NCBI RefSeq assembly: GCF_014333615.1
Contig: NZ_JACSCY010000014.1
Coordinates: 1 to 64,000, forward strand
DNA: 64,000 nucleotides
Direction of reading: 5' to 3'
DNA from: Hymenobacter citatus
Lineage (GTDB): Bacteria; Bacteroidota; Bacteroidia; Cytophagales; Hymenobacteraceae
The notes beneath the pieces were generated by a model that did no database searches, was not told the origin of the DNA, and saw only the letters and a program-made list of their open reading frames with translations. Below, one piece after another: positions 26,698-35,500 of the stretch. How positions within the stretch are numbered: the stretch's first letter is position 1; every line of letters starts with the position of its first letter. Made by a program: the position numbers and the translations under genes.

Positions 26698-26847
26698 ATT
26701 ATCCACAACAAGCCAATGATAGGTGAGCAGTGCTTAAGGCCCACGTTACAGCTTGAGGACCACCCTCCTTAGAATGTAACTTTTGCACTAATGCCCTTGA
26801 GAAGACACAGTATTGCCCTAACCGCTACTAATTGCTGGTTTATAAAA

Positions 26848-27633
26848 TTAGGCGACCATGCCCAGCAAGAGAAACAGCAGAAACCCCACAAAAAAGGCCA
26901 GCGTGAGCCATGGCGTTTCCGTCTCCTCGTGGGCCTCTATTAACAGCTCCTCGGTGACGAGAAACAGTAGCGCGGCCAGCCCGAAGGAGAGCACGATTTC
27001 CAGCAGGTTGCCGGTAGCGCCCTGCAAGACGGTGAGCCCTACCCCAGCCCCGGTCAGCAGCAGTAGCGAAAGTCCCGCCACGATGCCCACGGCCCGTCCC
27101 TTGCTGTGCCCATCCTGGCGCAGTTCCACGGCCGTGGCTAGGCCCAGCGAGAGCAATTCAATGGTCAGGGCCACGGCCAGCAGGGTGCCCTCCTTGGCAC
27201 CGGCGGCAAAGCCGATACCCAGCAGCAAACCGTCAATCAGGATATCGATGCCGATGGCCAGCAGCAGGCCCCAGGGGAGCGGTGCGGCCGGCGTCGGGCT
27301 CCCGGCCGCTACTGCGGGGGGCACTTCCTTCCGCTGCTCCAGGCGCTGAGTAAAGGCGCGCAGCCCCAACATGGTAGCAATGCCCAGGCCGAAGCCCAGG
27401 GCTACTTCGTAGGGGGCGTGGCGCTGCACGATGTCGGGTAGCAGCTCCACGGCCACGACGGAGAAGATGACCCCGGCCGCAAAGTGCAGAATGGCACTGC
27501 GCAGACCCGGCCCCGGCGCCCGCCACACGGCCAGCGCCGCCCCGGCTATCATCACAAGGGCAGGCAGGAGCGAAAAGCCCGCCAGGGTTGTCCAGGCGGG
27601 TTGGCTAGTAGCCGCCAGCACGAGCAGCATCAT
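26848..27633 (-). CDS. ZIP-family metal transporter
   Basis: The 261-residue protein has about eight membrane helices. Helical segments with ZIP-type metal-coordinating residues include FAAGVIFSVVAVELLPD, IGIDILIDGLLLGIGFAAGA and VTEELLIEAHEETETPW. ZIP proteins usually carry Zn2+ or other divalent metals into the cytoplasm, which is notable in an efflux cluster; some bacterial relatives export, so direction is uncertain. Its start overlaps the P-type ATPase stop by 4 bp (ATGA), so the two are translationally coupled. It is the last gene of the minus-strand metal cluster. Confidence 0.82.
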   Translation of the reverse strand: MMLLVLAATSQPAWTTLAGFSLLPALVMIAGAALAVWRAPGPGLRSAILHFAAGVIFSVVAVELLPDIVQRHAPYEVALGFGLGIATMLGLRAFTQRLEQRKEVPPAVAAGSPTPAAPLPWGLLLAIGIDILIDGLLLGIGFAAGAKEGTLLAVALTIELLSLGLATAVELRQDGHSKGRAVGIVAGLSLLLLTGAGVGLTVLQGATGNLLEIVLSFGLAALLFLVTEELLIEAHEETETPWLTLAFFVGFLLFLLLGMVA

Positions 27634-29735
27634 TTTGACGAGTTATCGGTTATAAAATTCATGCGCTGAATGCGCACGGCGTTGAGAATCGCCAGCAGGG
27701 CCACGCCCACGTCGGCAAACACGGCCTCCCACATGGTGGCCACGCCGCCGGCCCCCAGGGCCAGCACCACGGCTTTCACTCCGAAGGCCAGCCAGATGTT
27801 CTGCCACACCACGCGGTGCGTGGCGCGGGCAATGCGGCGGGCGGTAGCAATCTTGCTGGGGTGGTCGGTCTGAATTACGACGTCGGCCGTTTCAATGGTC
27901 GCGTCTGAGCCCAGCCCGCCCATGGCAATGCCCACGTCGGCCAGCGCCACCACGGGCGCGTCATTGACCCCGTCGCCCACGAAGGCCAGTTTGCGGCCCT
28001 CGCTTAGGTACTGCTGCACGTACTTGGCCTTGTCTTCGGGGAGCAACCCACCGTGCGCTTCGGTAATGCCTAGTTCCTTCGCCACCCGCTGCACGATGCT
28101 GTCCTTGTCGCCGGAGAGCATCACCACCTGGCCGATGCCGTCGGCTTTCAACTCCTGCACGGCGCGGGCCGCGTCTTCTTTCGGGGCGTCGGCCACGGTG
28201 AGGTAGCCGGCGTACTGGCCGTCCACGGCCGCCACCACGATGCTGTCCACCACCTGGTCAACTTCCGCCGGGTAGGAAACGGCGAACTTCGCCAGCAGCT
28301 TGGTATTGCCGGCCAGCACGTTGCGGCCATCCACCGTGCCACGCAGGCCGTGGCCGGCAATTTCCTCCACAGCCTCGACGGGCACGCCCGTGGCGGCCGC
28401 GCCGACGTGGGTCACCACGGCCTTGGCAATGGGGTGGGTGGATTTGGTTTCCAGCGCCCCGACCAGCCGCAGCAGCTGCTCGGGCGTGGTGCCGGGCGCG
28501 GGCTGCACCTGCTGCACGGCAAACACGCCCTGCGTGAGCGTGCCCGTCTTGTCCATCACCACGGTGTCAATCTCGCGAAGTACGTCCAGAAAATTGGAGC
28601 CTTTGAACAGAATACCCGCTTTCGAGGCCGCCCCGATACCGCCGAAGTAGCCCAGCGGAATGCTGATCACCAGCGCACAGGGACAGGAAATGACCAGAAA
28701 CACCAGCGCCCGGTAGAGCCAGTCCCGGAAGACGTAGTCACCCACCACGAAGTAGGGCACCAGCACCAATAGCACGGCCAGCCCCACCACAATGGGCGTG
28801 TAGATGCGGGCAAACGTGGTGATGAACTGCTGGGTTTTGGCCTTGCGGCCTACCGCGTCCTGCACCATCGCCAGGATTTTTGAGAGCTTGGTATCGGCAA
28901 AGGCAGCCGTAACCGTGACCTGAATCAGGGATTCGAGGTTAATCATACCCGCCAGCACGGCCTCGCCCGGCTGCTTGGTTTGCGGAGCCGACTCGCCGGT
29001 GAGGGCCGCCGTGTTGAAGCTGGCTGCCTGACCGTTGAGCGTGCCGTCGAGGGCTACCTTCTCGCCGGGCTTCACTTCCATTATGTCGCCCATTTGCACG
29101 GCCTTGGGGTCGAGCACCAGCGGCTGGCCCTCCCGCACCACGGTGACTTCGGTGGCCTGAATTTCGAGCAGGGCCTTGATGCTGCGCTTGGCCCGGTTCA
29201 CGGCTGCATCCTGAAACAGCTCGCCCACGGTGTAGAACAGCATCACGGCCACGCCTTCCGGGTACTCGCCAATGGCAAATGCGCCGAGCGTGGCGAGGCT
29301 CATGAGCAGAAACTCATTGAAGATATTGCCTGAGGGAATGCTCTGGATAGCTGCGCGAATCACCTTCCAGCCTACCAGCAAAAAAGCCAAGCCGTACCAG
29401 GCCAGGCGCACATAGCCCGTGAAAAAGGCCACATCAACATAATTCAGCGCAATACCGGCCAGTAGCAGGGCCAGACTGATGCCCGGCACCAGGTAAGGAT
29501 GGTCGCCGGCCGGGCCGTGGTCATGGTCGCCCGCGCCGTGGCTATGGCCGGCGTGCGCGTCCGGTGTCGTATCCTCGGCCGGGGCGTGGTCGTGGCCGGC
29601 TACGTCGTGGCCCTGGGGCTCTGTCGCGGCGTCGGGCGTGAGCTGCTCGCGGCTAAGAGCGCCCACGTTTTCGAGCTTTACCTGCTTGGCAGTATGCAGC
29701 TCTTCGTTGGTGTTCTGGGAGGTTGGATCAGGCAT
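27630..29735 (-). CDS. P1B-type heavy-metal ATPase (Zn/Cd/Co exporter)
   Basis: The 701-residue ATPase has a His-rich cytoplasmic N-terminus (residues 42-79, many GHDH/HSH repeats) in place of the usual CxxC metal-binding domain. The membrane and catalytic parts are complete: TGES at 246-249, the transmembrane metal site CPC at 351-353, phosphorylation site DKTGT with Asp395, and GDGVNDAPVVALADVG near the C-terminus. The CPC motif and His-rich tail point to Zn2+/Cd2+/Co2+ rather than Cu+ (family knowledge). It exports metal to the periplasm, where the CzcCBA system can take over. A ZIP gene overlaps its 3' end. Confidence 0.93.
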   Translation of the reverse strand: MPDPTSQNTNEELHTAKQVKLENVGALSREQLTPDAATEPQGHDVAGHDHAPAEDTTPDAHAGHSHGAGDHDHGPAGDHPYLVPGISLALLLAGIALNYVDVAFFTGYVRLAWYGLAFLLVGWKVIRAAIQSIPSGNIFNEFLLMSLATLGAFAIGEYPEGVAVMLFYTVGELFQDAAVNRAKRSIKALLEIQATEVTVVREGQPLVLDPKAVQMGDIMEVKPGEKVALDGTLNGQAASFNTAALTGESAPQTKQPGEAVLAGMINLESLIQVTVTAAFADTKLSKILAMVQDAVGRKAKTQQFITTFARIYTPIVVGLAVLLVLVPYFVVGDYVFRDWLYRALVFLVISCPCALVISIPLGYFGGIGAASKAGILFKGSNFLDVLREIDTVVMDKTGTLTQGVFAVQQVQPAPGTTPEQLLRLVGALETKSTHPIAKAVVTHVGAAATGVPVEAVEEIAGHGLRGTVDGRNVLAGNTKLLAKFAVSYPAEVDQVVDSIVVAAVDGQYAGYLTVADAPKEDAARAVQELKADGIGQVVMLSGDKDSIVQRVAKELGITEAHGGLLPEDKAKYVQQYLSEGRKLAFVGDGVNDAPVVALADVGIAMGGLGSDATIETADVVIQTDHPSKIATARRIARATHRVVWQNIWLAFGVKAVVLALGAGGVATMWEAVFADVGVALLAILNAVRIQRMNFITDNSSK

Positions 29736-29786
29736 AGGAGGAAAATGGATTCGGAAGGAAAAGAAGAAAGTAGTGGTAGCAAGCGG

Positions 29787-30401
29787 CTACCAATCCAAGA
29801 AAAAGCCAGCCAGCCCCACCAGTATGAGCACCGCGCCGGTCAGCTGCCGTTCGTGTTCGACGAGCCCCGCCAGCTTCAGCCTTGGCAAGCTGCGGTGGGC
29901 CAGTGCTACCAGAGCGCACATGGCGGTAACGGAAACCAGTAGGTACAGGAGCATCAGCAGCGCCAACGCGGCGGGGCCGTGGGTGCCGGCAGCCAGAAAG
30001 AAGGTCTGAATCTCCAGGCACGGGGCCAGAAACATCGTCGCGGCCAGTCCCAGCACCACCCGCCGGCGTGGTCCCCGGCGGCTCACCGGGCGCGAGTCCG
30101 GGTGCGTATGGCCGGGCCCGGAAAAGGCATAGACCAGCCCGATGAGCACCAGCACCAACGGCGCGACCCACCCGACTACCTGCTCGAAACGGGCCGATAG
30201 GCGCCAGCCCAGCCAGCCCAGTGCTAGCCCAAGGACCACCGTGCTCAGCACGTGGGCCAGGCCTGCTACCAGCGTCACGCCCACTGCCCGGCGCAACGGC
30301 CAGTGTTCGGCCCGGGCGACGGCCAGTACGGGTGCCCAGTGGTTGGGAATGGCGGCGTGGAGCAAGCTGAGCACAAGAGCACCGGTGAGAAGTTCAAGCA
30401 T
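29787..30401 (-). CDS. Polytopic membrane protein, UreH/NicO-like
   Basis: The 204-residue protein has six predicted helices. The first carries SLLHAAIPNHWAPVLAVARA, resembling the H-x-x-x-P-x-H-W signature of the UreH/NicO/TauE-type metal or anion transporters. A His-containing hydrophilic loop (GPGHTHPDSRP) follows the third helix. Function is inferred only from resemblance and context: it lies between a Zn/Cd ATPase and a Fur-family regulator. A role in Ni/Co/Zn export is plausible but not shown. The start at 30401 begins at the first helix. Confidence 0.65.
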   Translation of the reverse strand: MLELLTGALVLSLLHAAIPNHWAPVLAVARAEHWPLRRAVGVTLVAGLAHVLSTVVLGLALGWLGWRLSARFEQVVGWVAPLVLVLIGLVYAFSGPGHTHPDSRPVSRRGPRRRVVLGLAATMFLAPCLEIQTFFLAAGTHGPAALALLMLLYLLVSVTAMCALVALAHRSLPRLKLAGLVEHERQLTGAVLILVGLAGFFLDW

Positions 30402-30482
30402 GGGCAGCTGAAATCAGATAAGGCACTGCCCCAGGCGAGCACAAACTTCGCTCGCGGGGCGATGCAATGGTATTGCATTGTT

Positions 30483-30905
30483 TCAGGCGATGCTGGTGCA
30501 GCGTGCGCACACGCCCTTCAGCACCAAACTCGTTTCCTGCACCTGAAACGCGCTGGGCAAGGGAATAGCCGGTATGGCCACCGCCGGTAGGCAGCTGGTT
30601 TCTCGGCACTGGGTGCAGAAGAAATGCACGTGCAGATCCTGGTGGTGCTCAGGCGTGCAGCCGGGCTCACACAAGGCAAACTTGACGGCCCCGCTGCCGT
30701 CCTCAATGCGATGCACCAAGCCCTTGTCGGTAAAGGTTTTCAGGGTGCGGTGTACGGTGATGCGGTCGGCGTGGCCGAGCAATTGCTCCACGTCGGCCAG
30801 ACTGAGTGCGGCCGACTGCTGTTGCAGCACTTCCAGCACCAACAGGCGCATGGCCGTGGGTGTGATCTGCTTGGCAATGAGGGTGTCTTCTTGGGGATGG
30901 GCCAT
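30483..30905 (-). CDS. Fur-family metal-responsive repressor
   Basis: The 140-residue protein has an N-terminal winged helix (about 10-75, with LSLADVEQLLGHADRITVHR) and a C-terminal domain with the Fur metal ligands in EHHQDLHVHFFC, followed by the structural CxxC pairs CTQC and CARC. Its location inside the efflux cluster suggests it controls the operon in response to Zn or a related metal. The ATG at 30905 (MAHPQEDTLIAKQ) is used because the frame upstream, open to 31250, runs antiparallel across the YnfA gene and is not Fur-like. Zur versus Fur specificity is not decided. Confidence 0.88.
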   Translation of the reverse strand: MAHPQEDTLIAKQITPTAMRLLVLEVLQQQSAALSLADVEQLLGHADRITVHRTLKTFTDKGLVHRIEDGSGAVKFALCEPGCTPEHHQDLHVHFFCTQCRETSCLPAVAIPAIPLPSAFQVQETSLVLKGVCARCTSIA

Positions 30906-30997
30906 AGCGTGCGTGATGAAGAATAAGGGTTGGACGGCCGCTTTTTTCAGGGTAGCAAGCTGCCAGGAGCTGGGGTGAACCAGAGCAACACGAGGAG

Positions 30998-31327
30998 TCA
31001 GGGTCGGGGCCAGAACAGCATGACCCCCAGCCCTAATAGGATGATGACCCCGCCCAGCACATCCAACCGATCCGGCCGAAAACCGTCGAAGTACCAGGCC
31101 CAGGCAATGGACATGACCACGAAAATGCCGCCGTAGACGGCGTAGGTTTTGCCAAAGGAGGTGGGCTGCCAGGTGGCCACCCAGCCGTAGAGCACAAGCA
31201 GCAGGGCCCCGAGCAGGCCCATCCATCCCGGACGGTCCGCCTTTAGCCACTGCCAGACCAGGTAGCCGCCCCCGATTTCGCAGAGGCCAGCCAATATAAA
31301 GACGGCAATGGGTTGTAAGTAGCTCAT
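30998..31327 (-). CDS. ynfA: YnfA/UPF0060 family membrane protein
   Basis: The 109-residue protein has four membrane helices and the characteristic YnfA stretches: AVFILAGLCEIGGGYLVWQW, GRTYAVYGG-like segment (here GKTYAVYGGIFVVMS) and the ending LGGVIILLGLGVMLFWPR. YnfA resembles small multidrug resistance proteins and is often carried in metal- or arsenic-resistance clusters. The ATG at 31327 gives the usual length; an in-frame ATG at 31345 is less likely. It sits between the CzcB and Fur genes in the same direction. Confidence 0.9.
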   Translation of the reverse strand: MSYLQPIAVFILAGLCEIGGGYLVWQWLKADRPGWMGLLGALLLVLYGWVATWQPTSFGKTYAVYGGIFVVMSIAWAWYFDGFRPDRLDVLGGVIILLGLGVMLFWPRP

Positions 31328-31377
31328 TATGGAGAGTGTTAGCACAGAATGGATAAACAGAATCTGCCCGCAGGGGG

Positions 31378-32565
31378 CTATTCCTCTTCTTCGGCGTTTT
31401 TCATCTTGGCCAGCAGCGAGTAGGCCGCCGCCGTGACAAAGGTGGTCGTTGCGGGGACCGATGTGGGTAGGGTGACTTCGGTGAAATTGTCTTCGCTACG
31501 TCCCAGGGTGACGGGCACCATGCGGTAGCGGCCGGGGGCTTCCACGGCGTAGACGTAGTTCCTGCCCTCGAAGCGTACCACCGCCGCGTCGGGCAGGGCG
31601 GGCACCTCGGTGCGGCCGGTTTCAATGAGCGCCCGCACGTAGAGACCGGGCAGCAGGGCCGGGTCGTTTTCCTGGTTTAAGTGACCGTGGACGCGCACGG
31701 TGCGGTCCTCCCCAATGGCCCGCCCGATCAGATAGACGCGGGCCGTCCGCTCGCGGCGGGCACCCGTGGAGTCGCTGGCCAGCGTAAAGCGAATCAGCTG
31801 ACCTTTCTGCACCCGCGCCACGTCGCGCTCAAACACAGTCAGCTCGACGTGCAAATGTTCGGGGTCCACGATTTCAAACAGCGCATCGGTCGGCGTCACC
31901 GCTTGCCCGACGGTAACGTTTACCGCCCGCACAAAGCCCGCCCGGGGTGCCCGGATGGGTGCCGTGGTAATCAGGCGCCCCCCCACCGGCAGGTTCACCA
32001 GCCGCAGCCGGGCCGCCAGGGCGTCGGTTTGCACGCGCAGCGCGTGGTAGTCGGCTTGGGCCCGCTGGTAGTTCTTCTGGGGCGCTACTTCCTGCTCGTA
32101 CAGTTCTTTCTGCCGGGCCAGCTCGGTGCGGGCGTACGCCAGGCGGGCCTGGGTTTCCAGGTACTCCTGTTGTAGGGTCACGAACTCGGGGTTGCGGATG
32201 GTGGCCAGTACTTCGCCTTTACGCACCCGCGTGCCTTGCAGCAGTTCAGTGTTCTCCACGAAGCCTCCCAGCTGAGCCGTGACGGAGACGGCACTTTCCG
32301 GGGGCACGTCCAGCGTGCCGGTCACGGCCAGGCCCGTGCCCATGGGCCGGTTGGTCAGGTGCCCGGTCTGGATGCCCGCCACTTGCTGCTGCGCGGGCGA
32401 GAGCGTCACCAGGTCGGTCGTCTCTTCCGCTTCTTCGCCTTCCTGCTGATTGGGGGGCGCGGCTTCACGGCCTTCGGCATCTGCCGCCGTTTCTGGTTTA
32501 TCGGGGGTGCAGCCGAAGGGTAGGCTCAGGCCCAGCAGCAGCACGAGTGAGGTGATCTTATGCAT
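31378..32565 (-). CDS. czcB: CzcB-type RND periplasmic adaptor (membrane fusion protein)
   Basis: The 395-residue protein has an N-terminal signal/lipid-anchor stretch with Cys19 (LSLPFGCTPDK). It is followed by an acidic linker, a lipoyl-like half motif (VRKGEVLATIRNPEFV), a long alpha-hairpin (about 120-190) and the second half RAPRAGFVRAVNVTVGQAVT. Beta-barrel and membrane-proximal domains close the chain. It links the inner-membrane pump with the outer-membrane channel; here both partners are encoded as one polypeptide 23 bp upstream. Metal specificity (Zn/Co/Cd) is inferred from the ATPase context and CzcA relatives. Confidence 0.92.
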   Translation of the reverse strand: MHKITSLVLLLGLSLPFGCTPDKPETAADAEGREAAPPNQQEGEEAEETTDLVTLSPAQQQVAGIQTGHLTNRPMGTGLAVTGTLDVPPESAVSVTAQLGGFVENTELLQGTRVRKGEVLATIRNPEFVTLQQEYLETQARLAYARTELARQKELYEQEVAPQKNYQRAQADYHALRVQTDALAARLRLVNLPVGGRLITTAPIRAPRAGFVRAVNVTVGQAVTPTDALFEIVDPEHLHVELTVFERDVARVQKGQLIRFTLASDSTGARRERTARVYLIGRAIGEDRTVRVHGHLNQENDPALLPGLYVRALIETGRTEVPALPDAAVVRFEGRNYVYAVEAPGRYRMVPVTLGRSEDNFTEVTLPTSVPATTTFVTAAAYSLLAKMKNAEEEE

Positions 32566-32588
32566 AGGAATCATTCTGAAAGAGCGGG

Positions 32589-35500
32589 TTATTGTGCCGG
32601 AGTGCCCAGCAGGTACTCCAAATCAATGGCGGTTTGGTTGTGCGCCAGCACGGCGTCGAGGTAGGCGGTGCGCACGCGCAGGGCGCGTTCCAGATTGAGC
32701 AGCAGTTCGGCGTAGGTGGTCTCGCCCGCCTTGTAGGCGAGCTGGCTAATGCGGACAATGACCGCGGCCTGCGGCAGACCGGTCTGCTCGTAGAACTGCA
32801 CCCGTTGCTGCTGCGCTTGCAGGCGCAGGCGCAGCTCTTCGAGTTGAGCGGCTACTTCCGCCCGGTAGCGCTGATAGGTGCTGGCTGCCGCTTGCTCCTG
32901 CAACCGGGCCGCTTGCACGCGGGCCTTCAGCGGGCCGCGCAGTAGGGGGATGGCCACGCCCGCCTGCACGCCCTGGAACCGGTCACCGGCCCCGTAGGTG
33001 GTCATCCGGCCATCTACTTCGTAGGTGCCCCTAAGTGACTGGTTGGTGTAGCCTACCGTTACTTGCGGCAAGCCGGCGGCTTGCTCCACCCGGGTTTGCG
33101 CTTGTCGCTCCACTACTTGCTGTTGCAACACCCGGGCCTGGGGCGTCAACGCCAGCACCGCCGTATCCGAGGGGGCTGAGGGGGAGGGCAGCAGGCGCAG
33201 GGTACTGTCGGCAATGGTTACCAGTTGTGGGGCTTGTAGCAACGCTTGCAGCTGGCGGCGGGCAATGGCGTAGTCCGCTTGGGCTTCCGTTAGCAGGTTT
33301 TGCGTTTCGCCCTGCGCCAACAGGGCATTGGCGGGTTCGAGTCGGGCGACTTCCCCCGTGTTGAAGCGCAGCTGCGCCGAGCGCAGAAACTCGGCGTAGA
33401 TGCTGTCCTGCCCGCGCAGCATGCGCAGCCGGTGCCGGGCATGGACGGCTTGCTCGTAGCTTAGTCGCACCTGCCGGCGCAGCTCCGCCTGCACCTGCGC
33501 GAGCTGCTGCTCGCGGCCCTGGATCTGCGCCTGACTCAGGTGGGCCTGCGCCTGGTAGTAACCCGGTAAGGCCAGCGTCTGCCCAATGCTGAGCACGTTG
33601 TCAGACAAGGGCGAGTTCACTTGCCCGTAGGTGCCCAGAATCGTGGTGCGGCCCACATCGTACGCGGTTCGTCGCAACGCCTGCTGCGCTTCCAACGCAC
33701 TGCGGGCCGCCTGCACCGTGCCGTTGGCTTGCAGCGCCTGGCCCACCGCTTGCGTCGCCGTAAGCACGCCCTGTGCCCGACCGGGCGCGGGGAGTAGTAG
33801 TCCCCCAAGCAGGAGCAGCAATCCGGTAGCAACCGGCAGGGCCGTGGCCACCGGGGCCGGCTCTTCTCCCTTGGGTGTGGTCGGGCGTTCGGAGAGGGCA
33901 TAGAGCACAGGCAGCACGAGCAGCGTGAGCAACGTGGCCGTCACCAGCCCGCCGATGACGACGGTGGCCAGGGGCCGCTGGACTTCCGCCCCGGCCGAGG
34001 TACTCAGGGCCATCGGCAGAAAGCCCAGCGACGCCACGGTGGCCGTCATCAACACCGGCCGCAACCGCACCTGTGTGCCTTCCAAGATACGCGAATACAG
34101 GTCCGTATGGCCTTCGTCCTTGAGTTGATTGAAGTAGCCGATCAGCACGATGCCGTTAAGTACGGCCACGCCAAACAGGGCAATAAAGCCTACCCCGGCC
34201 GAAATGCTGAAGGGCATGCCGCGCAGCCACAGGGCTAGCACCCCGCCGATGGCCGAGAGGGGAATGGCCGTGAAAATCAGCACCGACTGCTTCAGCGACC
34301 GGAAGGTGAAGAACAAGAGCACGAAAATGAGCAGCAGCGCCACCGGTACGGCGATACTCAGGCGCTCGGTGGCCTGGCGCAGGTTCTCGAACTGCCCGCC
34401 GTAGGTGGTGTAGTAGCCGGGAGCCAGCTTCAACTGCTGGTCCATTTTACCCTGCAACTCCTGCACAATGCTTTCCACGTCGCGGCCCCGCACGTTGAAG
34501 GCCACGCTGATCCGGCGCTTGGCATCGTCGCGCTGAATCTGGTTGGGGCCTTCCTGCAAGTCCACCGATGCTACTTGCTCCAGCGGAATTTGCTCGCCAG
34601 CAGGCGTGGCCACCAGCAGCTGCCGCACGTTGCGGATGTTCTGACGTAGCGCGGGGGCCAAGCGCAGCACCACGTCGAAGCGGCGCTCCTGCTCGAAAAG
34701 CTGCCCGGCGCTCTGCCCGGCAAAGGCGGTCTGCACCGTGCGGTTGACGTCCTCGGCGTTCAGCCCGAAACGGGCCAGCCGGTTGCGGTCCAGTTTCACC
34801 ACGATTTGGGGCAGGCCGGTGACCTGCTCCACGTACACGTCCTCGGCGCCTGCCACCTGCCGCACCAGGCGGGCCGCCTGCTCGGCGTAGGCGGCCAGCT
34901 GCTGCAAGTCTTCGCCGTAGATTTTAAGCACCACGTCCTGCTTGGCGCCGGAAATCAGCTCGTTGAAGCGCATCTGAATGGGCTGCTGGAAGCCAAAGGT
35001 GACGCCGGGAATCACTGCAAGCGCTTCGGCCATCCGCTCGGCCAGCTCTTCCTGGGTGCGGGCCGAGGTCCATTTACGCTGGTCTTTCTCCAGGATCACC
35101 ATCACGTCGGCCGCTTCCACCGGCATGGGGTCAGTAGGGATTTCCGCCGCTCCAATTTTGGCGACCACCTCTTTGACTTCCGGAAACTGCTTGGTGAGAA
35201 TAGCGCCGGCCTGCTGGCTTTTATCGACCGTGTAGCTCAGCGACGAACCCGTGAGCGTACGCATCTCGATAGCAAAGTCTCCCTCGGCCAGTTGCGGGAT
35301 GAACTCGCCGCCCAGGGTCCGGAACAGCAGCAGTGCGCACCCAAACAGGGCCACGGCGGTCACTAATACCACCGTTTTACGGCGTAGAGCCCCTACCAGC
35401 ACCGGCCGGTAGCGGGCTTCCAGCCAGTTCATCATCCGGTCGGAAAACGTGCGCTTGGCTTCGGTGGCGCGGCTTAAGGCCAGCGCCGACATCATGGGCA

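Noticed and set aside
30906..31250. Long N-terminal extension of the Fur-family protein in the same frame
   Set aside because: It overlaps the YnfA gene and its translation has no similarity to Fur; the ATG at 30905 gives the normal family length.
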